Below, one piece after another: positions 46,485 to 57,477 of a stretch of DNA of 64,000 bases (within the stretch, counting starts at the first letter, position 1; each line of letters starts with the position of its first letter). The notes beneath the pieces were generated by a model, which did no database searches, was not told the origin of the DNA, and saw only the letters and a program-made list of their open reading frames with translations. The position numbers were made by a program, and so were the translations under genes. The stretch lies in NCBI RefSeq assembly GCF_963678635.1, contig NC_087064.1, forward strand, positions 80,699,526 to 80,763,525. The letters run 5' to 3'. This DNA is from Symsagittifera roscoffensis. Taxonomy: Eukaryota > Xenacoelomorpha > Acoela > Convolutidae.

Positions 46485-47050
46485 GAGATTTTTTGTTCCG
46501 ACTTTCGATACGAAAGTAACGGAATATTTGTGCTCGGGGTGGTTTTTTTTTCATCGGACAAATTTCGACTTTTTAACTAGCCATTTTTGACGGACTTTTT
46601 TTAATATAATTCGAAAGGTATTGTTGTCCTGAGCTCAAATTTGAAAAGATATTTCACCTGTGATCATTTTTCGTAAAGTTACGGGGGTTTAAAGATTGGC
46701 ATTTTGGCCAATTTGGGACAATTAACGCGCGATATATTTCGCGCTATTAACGCGTGAGCGGAGAGTTAATCCGTGTTAGAAATCGTTCCAAATTGATTGA
46801 AATAGCTTATTTGCCATAATTGATTTGTTACAAGGAGCGAGATCCATCTTTTTGTACTTTATATGGCGTGTGGGGGGATGATTTTTATAAAAAATTTCAA
46901 TTTTTATGAAATTTTTTTTTTAATTTTGTTTTATTTCATTTGATTTTTCCATGTTATTACTGCTCCAAAGCTCCATAGACCTTAAGAGGCAGTCGGAACA
47001 TTCAGGGCCTCGCCCTGATACGAGCAATCTTGTTTTAGTATACATTGGAT
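46485..47050 (-). repeat. Dispersed repeat 'CGCGCGTTAATTGTCCC', copy 2 (inverted)
   Basis: Inverted relative to 39970-40570, with matching blocks in reverse order: GACTTTCGATACGAAAGTAA, AATTTGGGACAATTAACGCG, ATGGCGTGTGGGGGGAT, TCGCCCTGATACGAGC. The two copies bracket about 5.9 kb including LTR4 and could pair as a large inverted repeat. Confidence 0.7.
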
Positions 47051-47713
47051 GCTCTGTGCTGAAAGAGTATAGTAACTTTTTATAAATATGTTCTCACAAC
47101 TCACCTACACAAAAACCCACGCATCAGAATAATTGATTATAAACAAGAGTCACGTTAATTGAGTCACGTTTTTAGCTGCTTGATTCTTAGTTAAAACGTA
47201 TACAATACAATGAAACATGAAAAAATATTGTCAATGATTAGTTTTTCTATCAATATCATCGTTTTATTTTGACTACCAATTTTGAAAATGTTATCTACAC
47301 TGCGAATAGGTTAGTCTTTAATCGCATTTTAAAAGGTCAAACCAATATGAGCTGCATAAGTTTCACGCAAAACTATAGGTATGGTGCGCATCATTATTGA
47401 AAACATTCGAGTAGATGTTTGCCACCCGTATTATGACGTTGACGGTCAATTTGTCAGCATGTTCCCCCTACCGCAACGGAACTGCGTTGCGATTAAGATT
47501 TTGCTAATGATGAAAAAGCTTCGTTTGGCGTGACAAAAATTGAACATGAATGGACTTTTGTCACCTTCAACTAACTTTCGAATTTTAATCTCTGCCGATA
47601 AAAACCATCGCGTTATTGAGCTGAAAAGGCTTAAGTTTTTGCTTGTCAGGCTTTCAAGAGTTTTTTCTGCCTTCTTAGGCCTACACCGTTAATCATCGCC
47701 GTTAATCTATGTA
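47051..47713. other. No gene seen
   Basis: Unremarkable AT-rich sequence between a dispersed repeat and a palindromic MITE. Confidence 0.4.
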
Positions 47714-47715
47714 TA

Positions 47716-48446
47716 CAGTGCTGATTTAAATTATCCGGACAAAACGAACAAAACTTGAATTTTCAAACGCGTTTTTCTCAAATTGGGTTAAGATTAGACA
47801 AAAAGTGAAGAGAACAAAAGTTGCTTAGAATTTCATCAAAATAACATGGTGCAATTTTTTCTTCGAAATTCTTAACCAAAATTTTATCCCAAAAATGGGT
47901 CATTTTGGCTTTTTTCAATTAATCAAGAATTACACTGAAACTACTTTGTTAATTGATGAGAAAATTACATCAAAAGAAGCCTCCTACATAGCCCAACAAA
48001 GTTTAAGAAGGGTTAAATCTCCAAAAACCAGTATAAGAGAAAAAGTTTTTACTTGATAGTCAATAAATCTGATTTTTACTATATAAAACCCAGAATCTCT
48101 GTTTTAAAACAAATTTTAAACAATGTGCGCAAATTTTTGGAGATTTAACCTCTCTTAAACTTTGTTGGGCTATGTAGGAAGCTTCTTGCGATATAATTTT
48201 CCCATCAATTAACACAGTAGTTTCAGTGTAATTCTTGATTAATTGAAAAAAGCCAAAATGACCCATTTTTGGGGTAAAATTTTGGTTGAGAATTTCGGAG
48301 AAAAAATAGCACCATAGTAATTTTGATGAAATTCTAAGCAACTTTTGTTCTGTTCACTTTTTGTCTAATCTTAACCCAATTTGAGAAAAACGCGTTTGAA
48401 AATTCAAGTTTTGTTCGTTTTGTCCGGATAACTTAAATTAGCACTG
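47716..48446. mobile_element. Palindromic Tc1/mariner-type MITE, copy 1 (731 bp)
   Basis: Begins CAGTGCTGATTTAAATTATC and ends with its complement (…TTAGCACTG), flanked on both sides by TA (47714-47715, 48447-48448). Two arms of about 310 bp are near-perfect inverted copies around a ~100-bp centre near 48020-48120. TA duplications and CAGTG termini are typical of Tc1/mariner. There is no transposase; frames inside are palindrome artefacts. Confidence 0.88.
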
Positions 48447-48689
48447 TACCTATATTCTGCATTTTTCTTCGCCAGAATTGCAACATTATATATTCAATTT
48501 TCGGCAATGAGTCAATCTGTCGAATTGTAATGATGACAGAGTATAAATGGCCACACTATAAATTGCAATTCATAAAAACTCGACAGGACTATGACAAGTT
48601 CTTGACGCAGCATGCAAAAATATGTATGGTTCAATTAATATCGAAAATTTGTTTTGACGTAAGTCAAACCAAATCAAGACTTTCAACTG

Positions 48690-49300
48690 CAAAGCTTATT
48701 GTTCCAATTTTTGAACAAAGTGACGGAATATTCATGCTTGGGCAAATCTTTTTCTCTAGAAAAATTTTGAATTTTTAAGTAGCAATTTTTGACGGAGTTT
48801 TTTATCTATCAAAAAGTATTGTTGTCAATTTGAATGAAGGCATGCTATATGGTCTATTTTATTCTTTGCTATATACAAGTAAGACCGTTCATATATGAAG
48901 GCAAGAGACTTTAAGGCCAATTTATAAGATTTTTTGAAATTATTGTCGAATAAAGCGGACGAACAAAAAGATTTTTTTCTTCATTTCATCTCCCCACGTG
49001 TTATATAAGATACAAAAGGTGTTTTTAAGAGCAATAGATTGGACTACTTAAATCATTATGGAAGATATCAATTCGCCGCGTGTACGTGTGTTATAAGAAC
49101 GCATCAAATCGCGCGTTAATTATCCCAGATTGGCTAAATTAAGCAAGCCCCGTAACCTTAAAATGATCACAGACAAAAATCTTCTTTAATTTGAGCTGCA
49201 GGCATCACTATCAATCAGACGGTTTAAAACAATTTCAGTCAAAAATTCTCTGTTAAGAAATCGAAAACTGAACGAATAAAAAAGCCCCCCCCCCCAAGCC
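48690..49300. repeat. Dispersed repeat copy 3, rearranged as a foldback
   Basis: The first part (48700-48830, GTGACGGAATATTC and AATTTTTGACGGAG) has the orientation of copy 2. The second part (48985-49290, CCCCACGTGTTAT, ATCGCGCGTTAATTATCCC) has the orientation of copy 1. The unit is thus folded back on itself. Confidence 0.55.
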
Positions 49301-50049
49301 TAGTTCTTCCGCACTTTCTTGGAAATCCGGAACAGTTTCATAAGTTTGTACCTAACATTGCGTGTTGGTCGATGATTTTCAAAAAACCTCAAAAAAGTTT
49401 GATTTCTTTTTGAAAATTTGTCACTTTTTTATTGCAAACACTACTCCATAGATCTCAAAAGAACTATCAGGGCTTCTAAATACTGAATACTTAGTTTGGT
49501 TCCACAAATCTGAAAGATGATAGAGTCATTTTTTTTCTAGAGAAGGATATCAGCATTGATAGACATTCTTTTGGTACAGATTTTTTTTTTTGTATAAATA
49601 TGAAAAAATATGAAAGAATATTGAAAAAATACATTTCAGTTTGCCAATTTAGGCTCAAAAACATGGAAGACTGTCTCAAAAATTAAGAATTTTGATAAAA
49701 CTGATCGATGTGAACAATTTCCCTATTACACATACCAATTGAACAATCTCAACATAAAATGAATGAAAAAAAATTCAAGCAGTAAAGTCTGCGTGTACTA
49801 TGCTCAAATCTGATTGGCTGAACAAATATAACTATCTATAACTTAATATATAAATATAACTATCTCCACCCTAGTTTAATTTTAATAAACAGATAAAGAC
49901 TTCAGTTTTTGCATTCGAATCACGGCCAAACTGAAACTACGTATCGTTCAATTAAGAAAAATTACCGTAACTTGAGGCAATGTAGAAAAGAATTAAGGGA
50001 AATGTTGCGATATTTTTTAGGCTGAAGACTATTCACTTAAACAGTTTAT
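49301..50049. other. AT-rich sequence, no gene seen
   Basis: Includes a lone TGCTCAAATCTGATTGGCTG (49801-49820) that matches the inverted pair inside the 563-bp flank segments. No coding evidence. Confidence 0.4.
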
Positions 50050-50490
50050 ACAATATAACAAGACTGCTCGTATCAGAGTACTGCCTTGAATGTCTCGACT
50101 GCATTTTAGAGTCTATGGAATTTCGCTTGCCTTGAAAATAATGAATTTTTTGAAAACAAAATGAAAAAAGTTGAATGTAATTTTTTAAATCAGCCCTCCA
50201 CACGCGAAATAAAATAAGAAGTGATAACTTTTGCTCCCAGTAACGTAGCAGTTATAACGCATAGCCTGTTTCAATCATTTTGATAATGCTCGTTAATTGT
50301 CACAAATTGACCATATTGGCAGAATTTAAATCCTCATAGTTTTACAAAATATAATGACAAGGGTAATATCATTGTAAGTTTGAGCGCAGGACATCGATAC
50401 ATTTCGGCTGATACAAAAATAACCCGTTCAAATTTTTTAGTTAACAGTCGAAGTTTGTCTTGAGAAAAAAACGTTCACACCACAAAACTT
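50050..50490 (+). repeat. Dispersed repeat copy 4 (diverged)
   Basis: Matches 39.99-40.5 kb in order: AACAAGACTGCTCGTATCAG, CTTGAATGTCTCGACTGC, CCCTCCACACGCGAAAT, GTTAATTGTCACAAATTG. Divergence is high. Confidence 0.55.
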
Positions 50491-50608
50491 TGTCATTTTG
50501 ACTACAGGCAAAAACAATAAATTATAATGTAGTTAGGCGTACTGATTTTATGATGCTTTTAATTAAATCGAACAAGCTTTATTTCATCAAAAAGAAAAAG
50601 GTTTTAAT

Positions 50609-51066
50609 GGGGGTTGAGAAATTAGACGATAAGCAAATTAGACGGAGTTACTTAAAAGGAAATTAGACGGTTTTGCAAAACTGCAATTGTGAGAAGAAAA
50701 TAGACGATAGTGAGAGACATTAACTTTGTTTGCACACAAATTGCGTTAGAAAAATAAAATTGTTTGTTGACAACAGTTCAATTTCGGTGGCCAAAAACTT
50801 TAGAAGTCAATCATGCATAATTTATTCAATTCAAAACTCTCCTGTAATATTTAGATTAGACATTTTGTGTTCATTTAAACTAGTTGTTTTGATAGGTATT
50901 GACATTGTATGTTCTTTTTGTATTTGTGAAACTTGACTCTTAAGAACAATTTTTTTTGGCCCTTTCCCTTTTGTCTAAAATGCCAGATATGTAAAAAAAA
51001 ATTTCGTCTAATTTCGTTTTTGTAGCATCCGTCTAATTTGCTCATCGTCTAATTTCCTAGGCCCCG
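50609..51066. mobile_element. 458-bp hAT-type MITE with subterminal repeats and 8-bp target duplication
   Basis: The left end GGGGGTTGAGAAATTAGACG and right end (complement CGGGGCCTAGGAAATTAGAC) are inverted. Perfect GTTTTAAT flanks lie at 50601-50608 and 51067-51074. The word AAATTAGACG recurs at least three times inside each end, inverted at the right, as expected for transposase binding sites. No transposase. Confidence 0.82.
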
Positions 51067-51074
51067 GTTTTAAT

Positions 51075-54000
51075 TGTACAAATAGGTTATTAAAAACTAA
51101 ATTGGCCACCATGCAAATATCCGATATGCCAATCATGCGAAAAATCAAAAAAAAAGTTGGAAACATCCAAAAAACAACTTCACAAAGGCCTACTTTAAAG
51201 CAGGATAAAAATTCGGTTTTTACCATTTGCTTAAAATATGCTGTATTGACCAAATAAATAGTAACCGCGGCAATTCACCAACGTGTTGCAAACTTGTAAA
51301 CAAATTGGCGAGTCTCTAAATAAAAGTTAGAGCTGGGTTTTCCTTCAAAGCCGATACGCGCGCTAACGCTCCCACTGGATGCCTCAAAATGAGAGTCGGC
51401 TCCATTGGAATCGGCTCACTGAGCTATGTTTTGTGTTTGAATTTCTTACGTCATATAAATACGTGATTATTATATAAGTCCTGATGTTGACATAACGAAT
51501 TAAGTTGACTCAGTTAAATAGTATGCCGACATACTGTCGAAACAAACGATTAGTCTGTTTTGTGTTTGGTAGTTGCAATTCTAAAAGTATTCACCACGTC
51601 AAACCAAAGATCTAAGCAAAGACTCACTTCCACTAAGAGTCGTAAAAAGTTAATTTAAAGCTAACTTGCTTAAGACGGATACCAAAAATAAAAAAACCGA
51701 GTGTATCTTTTCAGGTAAGATCGCATTCTACAAAAAATTTAGTTTCAGCCAGAAACGATTTTATTTTACAAAGAAAACAAGCGTGTACTAGATTTGCAAT
51801 CAAAAACAACCTCCATTTAGAAATAATTTTCGATTTTGCTATTATTTATGGGCAAAAAGTACACACAGTGAAGATCTGATGGATTAAGAGATAATATAAA
51901 ATTAAATGCTCAATTATCTAGTCATTCATCAAAACCGATAGAAACCGGTAAAAAGACAGAAACATATTATCTCTTGGTGATCAGAAACATCAAATAATCA
52001 ATTCAGTTTATGGTTTTAAAATTTTTATTAACAAACCAGGATAATGTTTTGGCTTCTTTTTTTTGGAACGGCATAAAACATGAACTTAAAAATGAAATTA
52101 AAATTTTAGTTGTAACTAAACGTCTTAGTCATTTTTCCGGCCCCTGTGTTGTTTCCCTTCCAATAAGCAACTAAACTTTGTAAATCACAAAACGCTGAGA
52201 CCTGAAAATTATTATAATTGAAATTCTTGTGCAAATGCATTGGTTATTGCACAGGAAAAAAAGTCGAATAATTTCAATTTGATTTAAAAAAATTGGTCTA
52301 TTTTTTGTGCAGACACTTTTTTAAAAAAATTACTGGCAGGACGGTAAAACTAATGATAAGAAAAAAAGGGCTTTTAGCAAATCAGCATTTAAAAATCTTA
52401 ATTTTGGCCGAACGAATTCCAGTAACGAAGTGAAATTTATGCATTTAAACCGAGGTCCATTTTCTCTGGTCCATATTATATCCTCATGATTCTTTTAAGG
52501 GCGGTTATACGGGGTGGGATGTTGGACGCCTTTTTATCAGGTTTAAAAATTTTTTTAGCTATGATGCCATTTTATACTCATTTTGAGAGGAAAGGGTGTT
52601 GCATTTTTGGATTTTTTTTTGAAGAATTTGCACTTGAAGTTTTGGCAAAAAAGGGGAGTTTTTAGTGTCTTGGGAAAATCTGAACTGTTTTGGGAGTATG
52701 CACTTTTACGAGTCTGATGAATTAATTTTTTTTCCTCTGTAAAGACTCTAATTTAGAACTAATGAACCAAATCAAACACTGCATCGCAAAAACTTTACTA
52801 CACGTAAACTTATGATTAATTTGAGAGCATATGTTGCACTCAAAATGGGGCTGACATTTTTTCGAATAAATTTTTCATTTTTTAGTGAAAAAAAAAGAAA
52901 TTAAAACGTATACAATCATAAAGTTTTTTCAATCCAAAAACTATAGATTATTTCTTCAATTTTTTAAGCGACCCAAAATTTTTAAAACTTTGACTACACT
53001 AATATGTTTGAAAAAAAAATCAGAGTTTTTCGAATTGCTTAGTTTTATCCAAAAAAAACAAGGATTATGATCCAAGTTTGAAAATCGCAAAAAGATAAAT
53101 TTTGAACAGTATAACGAAAAAAAAACAACAAAGGAACATTTTCAAGCTGGGTTCTTTGTGTTTTATTTTCCAGTGCTGTCTTTTTCTGCGTGTTTTTGAC
53201 CTGTTCATTTTTTGTAACTTTTGCAAATTTTTCAAAGTTTTCTCAGTGTTCTATGAGCAACTTGTAAGTAACAATATACAAAACAATAAAATCTAATTGA
53301 TTTAGAGCAAACTAAAATAAAACAGATTAGAACTTTTTAATCTCTCTCAAACTGAACTAAGTTTCTTTAGTCGCAAAATTATTCAAGTACAATTTTAAAC
53401 CAAATTCACCACTTTGCTTTTTTCGGCGATTGATTTTAATCATATTTTCCTGCTCGATCACCAAACAAAAGTCTAAGGTAGTTTTTTTTTGTTAAAAACT
53501 TGATAAACGTTACAAACAAAAAATGAAAAAATTTTAAAATTTTTAATAACTTTTTCTCTCCACATAGTTGTATAAATTTACTTCTCGACCGCTGACACGA
53601 TTTACGCAAAAACTGAAAAAACTGCGAAAACTGTACGAATTTAAAAAAATGGTGACAAAGGATACAAAAAATCGAAAAGTGTTTAAGAACTGCCTGAAAA
53701 TACATACTCTGTTGCTCTTTTGAACGTTCGATTACAAAGAAAAGCATTCTCCCATTAAAATCTTAAAACAAAAAGACCTTATTTGTTGCATTTTTTTTAC
53801 CACAGTGTCGAGGCTAGAAAAACATGCTTGAGGGTGACAGCGTCGTGGCTAAAATGCTCGTTGCGTGAGCGTGAGTTAACTTTACCCAGCCCAAAACAAT
53901 AGCCACAAAAACGGATTTAATTTTATAACCAAGGGTACAACAGCAGTTTGTTGGTCCTTTCCCTTTTAGATAAATCATTCTACATCATTTTGTTATTAAA

Positions 54001-54415
54001 TTGATCAGAAATATGTGTAAAATGACTAATGTATGAAAAAAAACATGAAAATTTCAGCCTCTTTGAATTAACTAGAAGTTCTTTGTAACCAGAAAAAAAA
54101 AGATAAATATCTTCCTACATTTCATTTGACGCATAAAAATCTGAATGGCTGAGGTTTCTTTTTTATTTGTTTTTGGAATCCTGTCATTTGTGGTCTTATG
54201 CTGTTTTTGAGTTTTTACCAAAAAAACAACAGATTAGAAATTTTTGCTTCACAATTTGAAAACCTCAGGATAAAAATTGATTCCAAATCTTTTTTGAATC
54301 TCAAAGTTTGCGGCTACAAATTATTTGGCACCTGTGTTTCTCACTTTTCTTTCTTAAACGGTAACCGTGTTTTTTTTTTAAATTTAATATGTATGTTTAG
54401 AAAACTTAATTGAGA
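51075..54415. other. AT-rich region, no supported gene
   Basis: Largely A/T-rich with poly-T runs. A moderately GC-rich patch at 51340-51450 has no recognised content. A 30-codon frame at 51523-51615 (MPTYCRNKRL…) is too short to call. Longer lysine/phenylalanine-rich frames near 52.9-53.7 kb look composition-driven. Confidence 0.4.
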
Positions 54416-54502
54416 ATGGTGAAAAAAGCTTATGATGAGATAGAGTGGGAACAGTCGGATGTGGAGAGAAGTGATGGAACAAAAGAGATAGATTTGATTG
54501 AG
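54416..54502 (+). CDS. Candidate exon 1 of a host gene (zinc-finger-like protein)
   Basis: An ATG at 54416 opens 29 codons of charged, non-repetitive protein (starting MVKKAYDEIEWEQSDVE) that end exactly at GAG|GTATAG, a plausible splice donor, in phase 0. A TGA lies just upstream in the same frame, which fits this ATG as the start. The next candidate exon (55649) also begins in phase 0. The role is inferred only from the downstream exons. No TATA box or other promoter was identified in the AT-rich upstream DNA. Read support would decide. Confidence 0.35.
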
Positions 54503-54712
54503 GTATAGTTTTTTTCAGTTTATTTGTCTCTATTATATTTAATTTGCAATGTGTTCATTTTATAGCTATCAACCAAAGTTTGCAGATGCTTAACCGTTGG
54601 ATCAATTTTTTGGTTCATAAAAATGTATACTCCATTTAAAGGACATCTATAATTGTTGTGCCGGAAGAATGATTTTCAAAAAAGACTCAAAAATTATTCA
54701 AACAGTGCTGAT

Positions 54713-55396
54713 TTAAATTAACCGGACAAAACGCGTTAAACTTGAAATTTAAAACCCGTTTTTCTCAAATTGGGTTGAGTTTAGGTGGAAACTGATGAAT
54801 ACAAAATTTGTTTAGAACTTTAGCAGAATTAATATGGTGTAATTTTTTTTGCGAAATTCGGGCCCAAAATTTTACCCTAAAAATGGATCATTTTAGCTTT
54901 TCTTAGTTAATCAAAAATTACGCCGAAGATACCCAGTCGATCACAGACATAATTATATCAAAGTGAGCTCCTTACGTAGCCCAACAAACTTTAAAAAGGG
55001 TATATTCTCCAAAACATTGTATAAGTTAATTTATTTTTGTTTGATAGACAAAAAAGGTCGTTTCTACTATAAAAAATGCCAACTATTTACTTAAAAACAA
55101 TTTTTAAACAATTTTCAATTTTTTTTGGAGAATATACCCTTCTTAAAGTTTGTTGGGCTACGTAAGGAGCTCACTTTGATATAATTATGTCTGTGATCGA
55201 CTTGGTATCTTCAGCGTAATTTTTGATTAAGTAAGAAAAGCCAAAATGACCTGTTTTTGGAGTAAAATTTCGGGCCCGAATTTCTAAGCAAGTTTTGTCT
55301 TCATAAGTTTTCATCTAAACTCAACCCAATTTGAGAAAAACGGGTTTTAAATTTCAAGTTTAACGCGTTTTGTGCGGTTAATTTAAATCAGCACTG
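54713..55396. mobile_element. Palindromic Tc1/mariner-type MITE, copy 2 (684 bp, diverged)
   Basis: CAGTGCTGATTTAAATTAAC at the left and its complement at the right, TA after the right end (55397-55398), AA instead of TA at the left. The inverted arms are well conserved with each other even though both have diverged from copies 1 and 3. It lies in the first candidate intron of the 54.4-57.5-kb gene. Confidence 0.85.
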
Positions 55397-55648
55397 TATT
55401 TTACAATTTTTTTTTAACAAAGAGCAAATAAATATGCTTAAAAAGTTTTTTTGAACAATATTTAAAAACTTTTTTGTAAATCCAAATTTTTTGGTCGATC
55501 AAAACTGAAACATTCGTTGACGCCTTTTGCTGGTCATATTGTAACTGCTTTTTACTTGGCTCATTGTTTTAAAAAGCGAAAAAAATAATTGTCTACTCTT
55601 AATTACATGCCAGAAAAAAAACATTTAATTTCTCGTAACTTTTGCTAG

Positions 55649-55886
55649 GTGAGCGAGTTGGTGAAAGATTGCCTTTCTATAGCACCACGACTTGCAGCCT
55701 CTGCTTCGTTGGGTCTCTTAGGCCCAAATGAACGAAGACAGCTGGGCTACAATTTCGTGGCGCTCTGCTCTCTCGGTTACCGTCTAAACAGCAAATCCCA
55801 GCGCATAGAGTGCACGCAGTGTGCCTACTCGTTCCACAAAAACGAGTCCTATAATTTCGACGAACACGGCCTGCTGGGAACCAAAG
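55649..55886 (+). CDS. Candidate exon 2: cysteine/histidine zinc-finger-like domain
   Basis: Preceded by CTTTTGCTAG, a plausible acceptor, and ending at AAAG|GTTGTA, a plausible donor. The encoded 79 residues are not low-complexity. They contain LCSLGYRLNSKSQRIECTQC followed by H (residue 63) and DEH (residue 73), a C-x2-C...H arrangement reminiscent of BIR/C3HC zinc fingers. The A/C-x2-[SV]-x-G-[YW]…C-x2-C spacing recalls the second finger of NIPA/ZC3HC1-type nuclear proteins; this is a suggestion, not an identification. The frame stays open past the donor to 56269, where it runs into a MITE, so a longer terminal exon is an alternative. GC content and third-position pattern differ from the AT-rich surroundings. 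Confidence 0.45.
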
Positions 55887-56225
55887 GTTGTATGTCTTTT
55901 CACTACTCGGAACTAAAATCGTTCGTATTTTTAAAATCTTTAAAAGCAAGAAGAAAGAAATTAATAAAGGATTTTCAAATACGTTTTTGTTCAGCAGCGT
56001 CTGGTTTTTTTTTCACTGAAGAAATGGCATTGAAAACTGAACGCTATTTAATGCCGTGCGAAGAAGTATCGTCAACCAAGATGGTGCAAATGGTAATCTG
56101 TTTTTCAGATCAGCCTAAAATTTCAAGAAGTCTAGCTAACCACACGAGTGCCTGTTTGTATGGACTATTTAGAACAAAAACTGCAATCCGTAGCGCCTTT
56201 ACTTCCTTAAACTACTGGCCAAAGT

Positions 56226-56958
56226 ACAGTGCTGATTTAAATTATCCGGACAAAACGAACAAAACTTGAATTTTCAAACGCGTTTTTCTCAAATTGGGTT
56301 AAGATTAGACAAAAAGTGAAGAGGACAAAAGTTGCTTAGAATTTCACCAGAATTAATATGGTGCCATTTTTTCTCCGAAATTCTCAACAAAAATTTTACC
56401 CCAAAAATGGGTCATTTTGGCTTTTTTCAATTAATCAAGAATTACGCTGAAACTACTTTGTTAATTGATAAGAATATTATATCATTAGAAGCCTCCTACA
56501 TAGTCCAACAAAGTTTAAGAAGGGTTAAATCTCCAAAAACCAGTATAAGAGAAAAAGTTATTACTTGATAGTCAATAAATCTGATTTTTACTATATAAAA
56601 CCCAGAATCTCTGTTTTAAAACAAATTTTAAACAATGTGCGCAAATTTTTGGAGATTTAACCCTTCTTAAACTTTGTTGGGCTATGTAGGAGGCTTCTTT
56701 TGATGTAATTTTTTCATCAATTAACAAAGTAGTTTCAGTGTAATTCTTGATTAATTGAAAAAAGCCAAAATGACCCATTTTTGGGGTAAAATTTTGGTTG
56801 AGAATTTCGGAGAAAAAATAGCACCATATTAATTTCGATGAAATTCTAAGCAACTTTTGTTCTGTTCACTTTTTGTCTAATCTTAACCCAATTTGAGAAA
56901 AACGCGTTTAAAAATTCAAGTTTTGTTCGTTTTGTCCGGATAATTTAAATCAGCACTG
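56226..56958. mobile_element. Palindromic Tc1/mariner-type MITE, copy 3 (733 bp)
   Basis: CAGTGCTGATTTAAATTATC to its complement, flanked by TA at 56224-56225 and 56959-56960. It is very similar to copy 1, so both are recent. It sits in the second candidate intron and truncates the open frame that reads through exon 2. Confidence 0.9.
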
Positions 56959-57268
56959 TAGTCTTTGATTTTTGTTTGAACAAGTGATTTGTCGAAAATC
57001 AATTGAAAAATGTGCATTTTTTTCAATGAGCATCTTGAGTAGCACAAAAAAAGTGGCTCAACACCGATTTTCAATCCATAAAGTGAATGGAAGGGATTAA
57101 AATTGAACGGCATGTACTTGCAGCGTTTAAAACATCCTCTGCGACCCGCAGAATCCAACGTTATTAAAAAGGCTATTACTAAAAAGTGAACATACTGATT
57201 GCGAAGGAATTAAGCGTGGAATGGATATATGGTATTCCTTCCCTTTGGTTAACTTTGCTTCTGATTAG

Positions 57269-57477
57269 GAATCGCAGGTGTACAATGCCCTGTTTGGCTC
57301 AAAGGGGGCTTCACTTTGAACCCCCGGGAAACTCAGATAACAGCCAGAAGCAACGGGGAGGCCAATCAGCCGATCTCGTCCTTGTTGTCCTCTGCCACTT
57401 CTGGTGGTTTCACTGAGGAGAAGATGGATGTTGACGAAACACTCATTCAAATTAGCTCCGGTCTGCTAAGCGATCAG
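57269..57477 (+). CDS. Candidate exon 3 of the zinc-finger-like gene
   Basis: An acceptor-like TTTGCTTCTGATTAG precedes it, and CAG|GTATTG ends it as a donor. Starting in phase 1, which is what exon 2 leaves, it is open throughout (69 codons). The product begins IAGVQCPVWLKGGFTLNP and continues with a serine/glutamate-rich stretch including EEKMDVDETLIQISSGLL. CPVW could supply the last Cys of the preceding finger. It ends in phase 0. A following exon was not found with matching phase, so the 3' part of the gene is missing, decayed or beyond recognition. Confidence 0.4.

Noticed and set aside
51523-51615. 30-codon frame MPTYCRNKRL.. with two further cysteines, briefly considered as a THAP-like start
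   Set aside because: Cysteine spacing does not fit C2CH THAP and there is no continuation.
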